64,000 nucleotides of DNA from Phlyctochytrium arcticum. Its lineage: Eukaryota > Chytridiomycota > Chytridiomycetes > Chytridiales > Chytridiaceae. How positions within the stretch are numbered: the first letter of the stretch is position 1; every line of letters starts with the position of its first letter. The stretch is from assembly GCA_025602905.1 (NCBI GenBank), contig JAHLKI010000008.1:62001-126000 (forward strand). Direction: 5' to 3'. Of the stretch, positions 36,318 to 47,598 are shown in pieces. The notes beneath the pieces are model-generated. The model searched no databases. It was not told the origin of the DNA and saw only the letters and a program-made list of their open reading frames with translations. The translations under genes and the position numbers were made by a program.

Positions 36318-38943
36318 ATGGAACCGCCGTCCCAGTTTGACGCTCATAGATCCTCAAGCAATATGTCTAACGAACCACCAACAACGGCTAGCCCTATTGG
36401 TCCTCCACCCATGAGTCGCGAGTCGCTCTTCAAAGCTGCGAACGAAGCTGTCGCGCAAGAGGATGGCCGAATTTCACTAACTAGCCTGTCCAACTTGCCG
36501 ACGCTAGATAGAAGAGTTTCTATCGATTCTTATCAAGAATTATATCAAGCGGATGACTCTGTCGCCTCCCTAATTGCAAAAGTACCATCATCAGTACCAC
36601 AGTTGTCTATTGTCATTCAGATAGTCGGCAGCAGAGGGGATGTACAGCCGTTTCTGGCATTAGCAAAAGAGTTGCAATTACACGGCCATCGAGTTCGAAT
36701 CGCCACCCACGAAACATTCCGGAAATGGGTCCGCGGACATAATGTCGAGTTTTATCCATTGGGGGCCGATCCGGCCGAGCTGATGGCTTTCATGGTGGAA
36801 AATGGAGGACTGATTCCTAGTGCCAAGTCAATAGGAAAGGGTGATGTGCAAAAGAAGCGCATGTCAGTTGCCGAAATCTTGCAAAGTACATGGGGCTCTT
36901 GCGTCGAGCCAGACGATGAAACTGGAGAAGCATTTGGAGCGGATCTGATCATTGCCAATCCACCATCCTTTGGGCATATTCACTGTGCGGAGCGGCTCGG
37001 GATCCCACTGCACATGTCCTTCACAATGCCATGGACACCCACAGGCAGTTTTCCTCATCCTTTGACCAACATTGATCATAGCAAGTCCGTCAGGACATCC
37101 CTGAACTACGCCAGCTACATTGCGACCGAGTACTTGACCTGGACTGGGTTGGGCGATCTGGTCAATGATTTCCGGAAATCGCTAGGACTCAAGTCCATGA
37201 CCACGCAACAAGGGGCCAGCGCTATCAGTGATCTTGAAGTTCCTTACACTTATTGCTGGAGTCCATCTCTCATCCCTAAACCGAAAGATTGGGGAAAACA
37301 CGTCGGTGAGTTTATGCAATATTGCCTAAGCTTCTTACCAATTTCTTATAAAAATACTTTTAGACATATCTGGCTTTTACTTTTTAGATCAAGCATCGAA
37401 CTATAGTCCACCGGCTGATCTGGCTGCCTTTCTCAGTGGTGGACCACCTCCTATTTACATCGGATTTGGCTCCGTGACCGGGTTTGACATGCAAAAGCTG
37501 ACCGCCGCGGTGTTGGAAGGTGTTCGGTTGTCTGGCGTTCGCGCCATTGTCTCCAAAGGGTGGGCGGGTTTGGCCAGTTCCGCACCGAACCAAGATCCCA
37601 ATATATTCTTCATTGGCGACTGCCCGCACGACTGGCTGTTTCAAAATGTAGCGGCTGTATGTCACCATGGTGGTGCGGGGACACTGAGTGCGGGACTTCG
37701 TCTGGGAAAACCCACCATCGTCGTTCCGTTCTTTGGAGATCAGTTCTTCTGGGGAGCAATGGTCTATCGCGTAAGTCCCTTGCTTTTCTTCGGGTGACAT
37801 TCGTTACTGAGTCGTCTTCGTCCTCTACAGATGAAAGCTGGTCCTTTGCCAATTCCAGCCAGGGAAATGACAGCACAGAAGCTTGCTGCGGCCATCAAGA
37901 CAGCTCTGGAGTCCGAATGTGTTACCAAAGCCACGCACATCGCGAAAGAAATGGCGCGTGAGCGTGGAACAAAACTCGGCGTTGCATCACTTCACTCCCA
38001 CCTCCCTCTCAAGGCCCTGCACAGTGACCTCAATGATACCCATGCTGCGCGATACAAAATACCACGCTTCAAATTACAGGTTTCGCACAATGTTGCTCAG
38101 GTTTTAGCTTGTGCTGGGGTCATCGATGAAGCGGACCTACAGATCCATCGGACAAAGGAATGGCATTTGTATGATCATCACAACCAAATGCTGGCCACTG
38201 GAGCGATTAAAGCAGTGTTTGAGGGCGTGACGGGAGTTATTACGGATACAGCTAAAGGTGTCAAATCAGCGATGAACAAGGATGATGCAGGTGATGCAGC
38301 CAAGGAAATTGGCAAAGGTTTTAGTAAAGGGGTCGGGAAAGCTGTCACCTTCCCTTTCAAAGGTATGATTTAAACACGAACCGGTGAATTCAGACGTGTT
38401 ACTAAAACTAATTACTACTTGGTAGCCGCGGCCTTAACTTACAAAGAGCTGTCAGACGGAATGGTTCGAGGGCCTGCATTATGGGACCCAAATTTCAAAC
38501 CTCGCCGACAAGAGCATATTACTTCAGCTTCTAGTGGTGCTGTCGAGAGCGGCAAAGCACTAGCTTTTGGCATTTTCGATGGCATCGCCGACTTTTTCGT
38601 CAAACCAGTCGAGTATGCTCGCGAAGAAGGGGCAGTCGGATTTGCAAAAGGATTTGCAATTGGAACAATGAACTTTGTATGGAAACCTGCGGCGGGGGCT
38701 CTAAAGATGGTGGAATGTATGGGCACGGGTTTGTACAAGGAGGCCACGAAGAAGAAATTTACGACGGTAGTGCCGCAAGGAGCGTTACGGGTTCAAGACA
38801 GGAATGCTCAGAGTGATTGGACGGAACTGGCCACTGAGATGAGTGGTTATACAGCAGAAGAATGCATGCAGATTGTGAGCAAATTCAAAGACGCAGTAGT
38901 CATCAAAGGCGGGAAAGGACGGCCCCCATCGCCAAAAAAATAG
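36318..38943 (+). CDS. Sterol 3-beta-glucosyltransferase-like protein, copy A
   Basis: Four exons, 36318-37305, 37364-37770, 37831-38362 and 38426-38943, frame-checked to 814 residues. Residues about 95-230 are the glycosyltransferase-28 N-terminal domain (IVGSRGDVQPFLALAKEL). The C-terminal donor domain has the CHHGGAGT motif and PFFGDQFFWG, as in enzymes that move glucose from UDP-glucose to sterols. The PH and GRAM domains of yeast Atg26 are absent. The last 270 residues carry a Gly-rich amphipathic tail (VRGPALWDPNFKPRR; GFAKGFAIGTMNFVWKPAAG) found in related fungal and plant-type enzymes. An in-frame ATG at 36363 is an alternative start. Probably a peripheral membrane enzyme. A close tandem copy follows. 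Confidence 0.85.
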
Positions 38944-39356
38944 CTTGTGATTTGATATTTTCTTAATCCTCAATACATTTTGGATGATACCCACACCTAC
39001 CGTATATCGTTTCTGAGCTCTAATATTTGTACTTTGTGACAAAATATTTGTCTTTACGACCTCTACCTCTGCTGAAATTTCCGCTCAAAAGTCGCGACGT
39101 AAAACCTGCTCCGACTCTGCCTCCGACTGAATTCCCCGTCTTTTCTCATTCGCAAAAGTGGGTTTACGTGTTGATCAACAGCAAAAGACGTGATACGTCT
39201 GATAAATTTTCCTTGGCAAGATTTCGACGACGCACAGCCTCTGAAGACTGAGCACCGCTACCGCCAAAATGTCTAAAAGCCCACCTTTGCAAAAGGATCT
39301 CCTCCCCCACAGTTCAAACCTCGACTTATTATTCCTTGACACCAATAAACGGAACA
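38944..39356. other. Spacer between the glucosyltransferase duplicates
   Basis: About 410 bp with the 3' UTR of copy A and the promoter and leader of copy B. It does not obviously match the sequence upstream of copy A, so the duplication seems to cover the gene body rather than the promoter. Confidence 0.45.
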
Positions 39357-41876
39357 ATGACTACGGCGAACAATGATGCACCACCTAGCTATGAAGCACC
39401 GGCCGAAGGAGCTCCGCAAGTCGTTGCGCAAGAAGACGGTCGGCTGTCACTTCCCTGCCTTTCCAACTTGACCTTGCCGGACACGCAAGTCTCTATCAAT
39501 TCATATCGAGAACTCTTTCAAGCCGATGATTCGGTCGCTACTCTTGCGGCAAACGCACCATCATCAGTCCCACAGCTGTCCATTGTCATTCAGATAGTCG
39601 GCAGTAGAGGGGATGTACAGCCGTTTTTGGCATTAGCGAAAGAGTTGCAATTACACGGCCATCGAGTTCGAATTGCCACCCACGAGACATTTCGAAAATG
39701 GGTCCGCGGACACAATGTCGAGTTTTATCCATTGGGGGCCGACCCGGCCGAGCTGATGGCTTTCATGGTGGAAAATGGAGGATTAATTCCCAGTGCCAAA
39801 TCAATAAGAAAGGGTGATGTGCAAAAGAAGCGCATGTCAGTCGCCGAGATTTTGCAAAGTACATGGCGGTCATGTGTCGAGCCAGACGATGAAACCGGAG
39901 CAGCATTTGTGGCGGATCTTATCATCGCCAATCCACCATCTTTCGGGCATATCCATTGCGCTGAACGACTTGGAATCCCACTGCACATGTCCTTCACAAT
40001 GCCGTGGACACCCACAGGCAGTTTCCCACATCCGTTGACCAACATTGATCATAGCAAGGCCGTCAGGACAGCTCTCAACTATGCCAGCTACGTTACGACT
40101 GAGTATCTGACCTGGACTGGGTTGGGCGATCTGGTCAATGATTTTCGAAAATCACTAGGACTCGAATCCATGACCGCGCAACAAGGGGCAAGTGCCATCA
40201 GTGATCTTGAGGTTCCTTACACATACTGCTGGAGTCCATCGCTTATTCCCAAGCCGAAAGATTGGGGAGGGCACATTGGTGAGCTCATGCAGCGTTGCAA
40301 AGTCGTTCTATCATAGCTTACAAAAATACTTTTAGATATATCTGGCTTTTACTTTCTGGACCAAGCATCGAACTATAGTCCACCAGCTGATCTGGCTGCC
40401 TTTCTCAGTGGTGGACCACCTCCAATCTACATCGGATTTGGCTCCGTGACTGGGTTTGATATGCAAAAGCTGACCGCCGCGGTGTTGGAAGGTGTTCGGC
40501 TATCTGGGGTTCGCGCCATTGTCTCCAAAGGGTGGGCAGGTCTGGCCAGTTCCGCGCCCAATCAAGATCCCAATATATTTTTTATTGGCGACTGCCCGCA
40601 CGACTGGCTGTTCCAAAATGTAGCTGCTGTATGTCACCATGGCGGTGCTGGGACATTGAGTGCGGGACTGCGTCTGGGAAAACCTACTATCGTCGTTCCG
40701 TTCTTTGGAGATCAGTTCTTCTGGGGGGCAATGGTCTATCGGGTAGGTCCTTTTTATTTCTTTGGATGACGTTTGGTACTTATGCGTTCTCGCCTACAGA
40801 TGAAAGCTGGTCCTTTGCCAATTCCAGCCAGGGAAATGACAGCACAGAAGCTTGCTGCGGCCATCAAGACCGCTCTGGAGTCTGAATGTGTTACCAAAGC
40901 CACGCATATCGCGAAAGAAATGGCGCGTGAGCGTGGAACAAAGCTCGGCGTCGCATCACTCCACTCCCATCTCCCGCTCAAGGCACTACACAGCGATCTA
41001 AATGATACACATGCTGCACGATACAAAATACCACGCTTCAAATTGCAGGTCTCGCACAATGTCGCTCAGGTCTTGGCTTGTGCTGGGGTCATCCAGGAAG
41101 CGGACCTACAGATCCATCGGACAAAGGAGTGGCTTCTGTACGACCATCACAACCAACTGCTGACCACTGGTGCCTTAAAGGCTACTTTGAGTGGGGTTGC
41201 CGCACTCTTTACAGGTACAGCTAAAGGTGTCAAATCAGCTATGAACAAGGATGATGCAGGTGATGCAGCCAGGGAAGTTGGGAAGGGATTCAGTAAAGGC
41301 GCCGGCAAAGCGGTGATGTCTCCTCTTAGAGGTTGGTTGACACGCAAAGGTGTCGTCTCTGGATTATAAATCTGACTTTTTTTTCCAGGTGCCGCATTGA
41401 CATTCAAGGAAGTTTCAGACGTCATGGTTCGAGGGCCTGCTTTGTGGGAACCAAGTTATAAACCTCGTCGGCAGAATCACATCACCTCAGCCTCCACTGG
41501 ACTCGCTGAAAGTGGCAAAGGATTGGCCTTAGCGATGGACGGCATCACCGATTTCTTTGTTAAGCCAGTTCAGTACGCCCGCGCAGAGGGGGCGGTCGGA
41601 TTTGTCAAAGGAGTAGGGATCGGTTCCGTCAACGTCATGTGGAAGCCACTAGCTGGCTCTTTGAAGATGCTGGAATGTGTGGGCACAGGCTTGTACAAGG
41701 AGGCTACCAAGAAGAAGTCCAAGACCGGCGTGCCTCAAGGTAGTCTTAGTGTCAAAGAAGGTGGTAAAGAGCAGTTGGATTGGACTCTGCGGGCCAGCGA
41801 GCTGAGTGGATATTCACCGAAGGAATGTCTGGATATTGTTCAGAGATTCCATGGTATGGGTGCACCATCATCCTAA
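39357..41876 (+). CDS. Sterol 3-beta-glucosyltransferase-like protein, copy B
   Basis: Four exons, 39357-40278, 40336-40742, 40800-41331 and 41389-41876, frame-checked to 782 residues. The first ATG in frame is 39357; the open frame upstream has no ATG. Domain order and all three intron positions equal copy A. Exon 2 is nearly identical in protein sequence, while the N-terminal 70 residues and the last 25 residues differ. Catalytic motifs (GSRGDVQPF, CHHGGAGT, PFFGDQFFWG) are intact, so both copies look functional. Intron 1 sequences are still similar near the acceptor, but the third introns differ. This indicates a recent tandem duplication or gene conversion. Confidence 0.85.
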
Positions 41877-42136
41877 CAACGTAGAGACAGCATGTAGCAT
41901 GCGAGGCACAGATATGTAGATAGACTTTCTTTGTATTAGAACAATTCCTTTTCATTTCCCTTCGCCAGCTTTTTCGAACTTTTGAGCCAAAGATTTGATT
42001 TTGATGACTCAGGAGGCTGGTATCCTCATTCAGCGTCAGCAAGTTTGCGCCAACTTTGCGGCGACTTTGCGCCGACTTGCGGCGGAAGGTCTGGTTGGCC
42101 TTCGAAGTTGCTCCCGCCGCTCAAAACTTTTATGGA
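41877..42136. other. Intergenic spacer
   Basis: 260 bp between glucosyltransferase copy B and the next + strand gene. Contains an out-of-frame run of GCG/GCC-rich sequence near 42050-42110 but no supported feature. Confidence 0.4.
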
Positions 42137-45100
42137 ATGCCTCCATTTTCAAGATACAGTGCACTTTTGGATGCTTCCCAAGGGTCAGGGCTGGTGGCCT
42201 GGTCGGCCGAGACGGGCGAGCCAGCCGCCCGACTCGATCTCGAAAAGACAGCTACCGTTATGCTACAACGGTCAACTCGACGTCGAGCCAACGGCCGATA
42301 CCAGCGCAAGGCTCGGAAAGCCCAAATATTTGCCATTGCCATGACCTCTCTGGTCTTTTTGTCTCGTACGTAAGTTGAATTTACCTTTCACTTCCTACTT
42401 CCGGTGATGCGCCATACTCATATTTCTTGCTTTGTGTCCAAATCAGTGATCGGTGCAGGTGTTTCCATCTTTTATCCGAGGAATAACGGAGAGGACCAAG
42501 TCACTGTTGAGCAGTGGTCCTCTATCGCTGTGGTTATCGCCTTTTTTATCTTCCTGATTTTTGTCATCAAGGTATGAAGATGTTTGTACAATGTTGCAAG
42601 TCCGACCCGTATATTGACAGCAATTGAAGATGAGCTTGATTGTCCAATGGTACTTTTACGTGATGGCTATTGCTGTTGTCGTTCTGTTTATCATCAACAA
42701 AGGCAAACTTGTCCCAGAAATAAAGTATGATCCATCGACATCTGCCATCAAACGAATTTTCAATCAGCAAACTGGACCCACCATCGCCGTTATTGCCTCT
42801 TTGATTTTTCTGCAGATGATCATTCTCATCGCTACTCTTTTCCGACGAAAACTGTATCCCAGGATGGTCGCTACTATTAAAACGGCAACAGCTGTGAAGT
42901 GGTGGCGCATTCGTCCTGTGTTTGTTCAGCCAGGCACATTCAAGTATACCTTGTATGACCCCTATTCATTCTCCAACGAGAATCGCACGTTCTCGTACAC
43001 AGGCTCGGTGAATAACGAGGGGCGGCCCCATGGCTACGGAATGTGGTGTGATGACGCAGACACCGGAGAAGTTACGAGTGGGATGTGGGACGATGGGCGC
43101 CCCGTAGCGCCGTTCAAAGCACGAGAATTTGGGAGTGGGGACTCCTTTACCGCTATCAAAGTGGGCTTCGCTACCTGCTCGCATTTGGATTTGGGTGCAT
43201 ATAGTATACTACCCAAGATCGATCCGAACGGGTTGCGTTATGGAGTCGCGAGCATCGAATGCAGTGTTAGTGGGTATGTATGAATAGTCTTCAATTTCAA
43301 TCAGATTTGGTAAACATTTAACAAAACCCTGTAGAAACTTCTTTGCGGAACTTCCTCAAGTGGAGTATCCTGTGCCAGCACGTTATCGTACGGACATGGC
43401 CTCGGATTTTCGACCTGGTGGTGGTGATGGTCGACCAATGGATGCTATTTTGCAAGTCCTGACCAACCTTGGTGCCGCTACTTGCGAACATCTTCTCACT
43501 CGTACCCTGGGAAGAGCTCGGCCATTGCCTGCGCCTCACATGCAAGCACCAACTGTCCAAGACGCAGCTTCTGCCCCCATGTCTATGTATGAGGTGAGAC
43601 ATGAAGTTTTATCGTCCTTTTTGTACATGAATTTTTGTTAAGCTTTCAGAAGCAGATGCAACCACTCCGGTATCGGGGCCCAGATTTGTCGCATCTTTCC
43701 TCAATAGACCGTGCTCAGAATCGTCATCCGAGAACATCAATGAGACTCGTGGTCAAAGTGGACCCCACTTCCGGTGCACTTTCGGTTGAAGGATTTCAGC
43801 CAACATCCTCGACTTCATGCTCACAGGTACATTCGAAAGTGTCAAGATAAAAAATATTGCTATAGCTGAACTCTCTGGAAATGATGCAGAACGACTCGAA
43901 TCAATATAACGTCACGATCACTTCGAGAAGAGCTGAAAACTCAGAGCCTCCCAAAGTGACTGTATCAGGATGGGAGCCAGACCTCCCGCAAAGCTCTGTG
44001 CCAATTCCGGCTGTCTGCCAATTAAGCAAGTCCCGTCGAGACGAAGCTCTAATATTTATTCATGGCTACGTAAGTATGAGACTGCCGAGATCAACTTTAC
44101 TTCCTCTAACGCTGGTGGGCTAAACAGAATTCCTCGGTTACCGACGCCACCAAGCGGTTCGGCCAGCTTTTGACTTTGGGGGACTTTCCACCTTGGATCA
44201 AGCCTTTTGTTTTTGGATGGCCATCCGGCAGCGAGTTAACCTATTTTCAAGCTCTAAAAGCGGGTTTGAGCCCAATTGTTCGGGACTCCTTCTTGCAGTT
44301 TCTTCGGGACCTGATAAACTCGGGAGTTCGCAAATTTCATATTTTAAGTCATTCAGCTGGATGTCGTCTGGCTGTGGCTTTTGCCCAAGTGTTTGACCAG
44401 CTATTTGAGCCGATAATAGAAGACGATGCTCAATGTACTATCGATACTGATGACCCGGTCGACACCTCAACAATCAAGGCCCGTCTCAGTACTTTCACCC
44501 TACTCAACGCGGATGTATGTCTCCATCCTATGCTTCCGGCCGTTGCAAACTTCTGATCTGTTTTCTTTCTACAACAGGTTCCTTTAGCCCAATTCCTCGA
44601 TAGTGACTACATGCGGATTCGGCGGTACTGCGACATAATCACCAGTTATGTAGATGAAAACGATGGTGCCCTCTTTTGGGGAGAACGTTTTGGCGGCAAG
44701 AAGGTGTTGGGGCGAAATCCGGCCTTTATTTATACAGTCGTTCCCAAAAAAGAGGAAGCGGACAGCGCTGAACGAGATGAGGATGCTCAAGAGGCATCCT
44801 TGATCGATCGAGAGCAACAATTTCCCAATGTCTCGTCTGAAGGCTTGCTACAGGCCGGCTCATCAAGTGATGAGCCAAATCGATATGCCAGAGTCAACAA
44901 TATAAATAGCCACGATTCAAGAACATCGGACACCCTCCCAACCTCGCGCCCAAACGGGTTTATGCGAACAAAGTTCCCATGGAACGAAAACCGCAAGGCA
45001 AGGGGTGCCAAAGTCAAGTTTATGCTACTATCCCGGTTCAATAGCTTTTGGCCCGCAACCGGTGCTACACCTGAACAAGACGCATTGCGAGTCTCGCGGG

Positions 45101-45434
45101 AGGATAGTTGGGATAGACAACAAGTCAAGACCCAAGAACAGATTCATGATGAAATCACCAGGCTCCAACAACTCATGGAAGGTCGGATCAAGTATGCCAA
45201 GGAGCTGACTGATGTGTCCATACTGAGCTTCTTCAACCGCAAAAAGACAAAATACCTCATATATCCTGACATGGGTAGGTCAAGTCCCCTTTGCATCTTT
45301 TTCCTATGGTGATACTTACGAGCGACATTCCCTAACTAGATACAATCGACACAAGCCTACTCGACGTGAATATTCACAGTATACGTCATAGTTGTAAGAG
45401 CCCTGGCCACATTTCTGATCCCATTCGCACCTAA
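42137..45434 (+). CDS. Membrane protein with MORN-like motif and DUF900 alpha/beta hydrolase domain
   Basis: Nine exons: 42137-42365, 42447-42571, 42621-43273, 43335-43593, 43650-43826, 43890-44069, 44128-44514, 44578-45274, 45340-45434. They sum to 934 codons including TAA. Four hydrophobic helices lie in the first 230 residues (for example WYFYVMAIAVVVLFII and IAVIASLIFLQMIILIATLF). A MORN-like segment follows (EGRPHGYGMWCDD, then TSGMWDDGRP). The second half is a hydrolase: EALIFIHGYNSSVTDA, FVFGWPSG, then HILSHSAGCRLAV with a nucleophile-elbow Ser, the pattern of the DUF900 family. Substrate unknown; a membrane-lipid or ester hydrolase is a guess. The C-terminal 200 residues are charged and low in complexity. 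Confidence 0.8.
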
Positions 45435-45453
45435 CATTGATACATAAATCGCG

Positions 45454-45530
45454 TAGATTTTAATCTGAACAGGATGTTTGTAGACGATCTTCTAGATATC
45501 ATCATTCTTGGCAAACGAGCCAGTGAGCGG
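45454..45530 (+). repeat. Left terminal inverted repeat, outer part
   Basis: Begins TAGATTTTAATCTGAACAGG and ends CCAGTGAGCGG. It is the reverse complement of 49936-50011 with a few substitutions and one extra base. It starts 20 nt after the stop codon of the DUF900 gene. Confidence 0.75.
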
Positions 45531-45773
45531 ACAACGCGCCTAGCCCATACGGTACAAGGTGGACTTGTATATCAGTTCTTGTGCGCACCATCTTATGTTA
45601 TTAATCCCTAATGACTTTTGTCCGGCAAGTCTATGTACCGTATCGGTGACATTACATGCAAATACACTCGCTCTGATGATCTTAGGGTTAAATGTTGTCC
45701 CAAATTTAAATAAATAATATATATGCAATAGCGCCTATCCACAAAATCTCAAGAAACAAGACTAGATCCCTAT

Positions 45774-47210
45774 CTAAATCGGTTGTAGTCATGCGTTTCC
45801 GTTTCTTTGCGGCGGTACTTGAGTTTTTTCCTGGAAAAAATCAAATACAAATAGTACACAGCGCTGAAATTGTCGTCTCCTATCAAGACTTACCCGACAG
45901 GCACACGCGCCTCAATGAGACTTCGCTTCTGCAAACTTTGAAATCGCTCTTTGAACAAGTTTACTTCGGGTCGGAGCTCTCGAAGAATGTCAGGGAGATC
46001 TTCTGTGAGCGACACGTCCATTGGTAATGGCTTGATCCTGTTATATGAATGGTTTAGTAAGATACTTATAGAATATGATTGGCAATCTTTGAACACATAC
46101 ATGTGTGGGCCTAACCGACCAGCCTCCTTGGCGAGTCGCGCTTCCTCCTTTTCTTGACGCTCGTTGGCTAATCCCGCCAGCATTCTCTCCTCTTTTCGCA
46201 CAGATTTTTCAATTTCGCCCAGAGAATTAATCTGTTTGAGAAGTTTTTTGGTAGTCCGGGTTTGCTCTTCTTGACGGGCGATACCCTCCAAGCGACGCTC
46301 ACGATTACGTTGCGCTTTGGTTTTGCGAGTTCCAGTTGGCTGTGGACCAGAAATGGAGTCATTCTCCGCTTGTGCGCCGGAGACTTCCCCGTCCTTGAGC
46401 TCACTCTCCTCTTCCTTTCGTCCTCAGACCCACTGAAGAATGTCTCATCATCCAAATTGTCCAACTCTGCTGGGTACGCAAGTTTGCTTTCGGCAGCCTG
46501 GTCCTCCTTCATCAACTCTTCATCAACCGCTAATCTCAAAGCTTGCTGATGATCAGTAAAGCTGGGATTGTACGATGCACCAGCATGAACAATCTGAACG
46601 GCGGGAATGGCTGATACGGCTTTGCGGGGTTGCGGGCCTTTACGGGTAGGAACGGCAAGAATGTCGGATATGAAATCACTCTGGGGTATTGATGGTAGTT
46701 GTTGGGGGGTGGTCGAGGTTTTGATGGATTGAGGGGTGGTCGGAGTTGATGATGGGGGTGTGGGAATTGTCTTGGGAGCCTCTGAGCCCCACAGGCCCCT
46801 AGCTCTGTGCCAGCTTCTTTTCCTTTTCTGAATCTACTTTGTCCATTCCCAATTCCGTCTTCCGCTTTGCCAGACTGCCAGTGCTTGCACCTTCTTCAAC
46901 TGATTCTTACTGGCCTGGCGCACCTTCATTCCTGGCTCAGCAACCGTGTTGGTTGATTTTGCGACAGTCGGCCGGGACGTGATTCCGTGAAATCCAGATT
47001 TGGGAGTGATAAATATCGTCGATTCGAAGCTTGGCATACTTGAATTTCTCCTTGATTTCAGCATCGCCCGCCTTATCCGTGAAGAATAGAGACTGGTCGT
47101 CTGCCTGATGAATGGCCTTACCCCTACAGTTGAGAGCTTAGTAACCAGCTTGAAGCAAGTGTAACACTCATTCCTCTGTTCGCAATTCATGAAGTTCATC
47201 GAGAGACGGC
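45774..47210 (-). pseudogene. NOP53: NOP53/GLTSCR2-like ribosome biogenesis factor, decayed copy inside the transposon
   Basis: Translated pieces match the NOP53 family in order: GKAIHQADDQSLFFTDKAGD (from 47122), TPKSGFHGITSRPTV, KNQLKKVQALA, RGLWGSEAPKTIP, IVHAGASYNPSF, TRKTKAQRNRERRLEGIARQ, and the conserved C-terminal LRPEVNLFKERFQSLQKRSL plus KKLKYRRKETETHDYN ending at TAG 45774. Two normal introns survive near the 3' end (about 46100-46036 and 45895-45834). The frame is broken at least four times, at about 47010-47020, 46868-46882, 46797-46805 (next to a TAG) and 46412-46424. The conserved N-terminal Lys/Trp-rich start of the family is not seen. NOP53 acts in 60S subunit and 5.8S rRNA maturation; this copy should not make the protein. 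Confidence 0.75.
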
Positions 47211-47365
47211 GACAGCAACGGCAGGCGGAAGTGGAGGTTGCGCGGCGACTCCGCAGGGAAAACATGGAGGCTGCCTTGAGGGCCCGCAACATCGAGTGGA
47301 GAGATGGTTCCAAAATGTGTGAACAGTACGTGGGAGGCTCATCGAGCTAGATGTCAAACTCAAAC

Positions 47366-47389
47366 CGGGAGCGTCTCGGGCGACGATGG
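47366..47389 (+). repeat. Displaced inner part of the left TIR
   Basis: The 24-nt sequence is identical to the reverse complement of 49915-49938, where it directly continues the right TIR. On the left it is separated from the outer TIR by the NOP53-bearing insert. Confidence 0.7.
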
Positions 47390-47598
47390 TTCTTTCGCGA
47401 CCTCAAGCTCCGACTTTGTCTTTGTGAGTTTTGAGGACACCACGATTCTGAACTCGATCCAACTAGTTGCCTCAGTGAAATCAATAAACCAGTACGCGTG
47501 CCAAACAGCCCATACTCCAGATTTTTTACTCAAGGTGTGTTCACCTCGCCAGTGTCTGACCACCTTTACATATACTGATCACTAGCATAGTCTCAAAC

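Noticed and set aside
46168..46539. Minus-strand frame read straight through as a separate gene
   Set aside because: Its first part is NOP53 and its second part is out of frame; the other frame in the same place continues the NOP53 family sequence.
47304..47585. Short + frame upstream of the transposase as a first exon
   Set aside because: It cannot be joined to the transposase in frame with a good splice pair, and it spans the displaced TIR piece.
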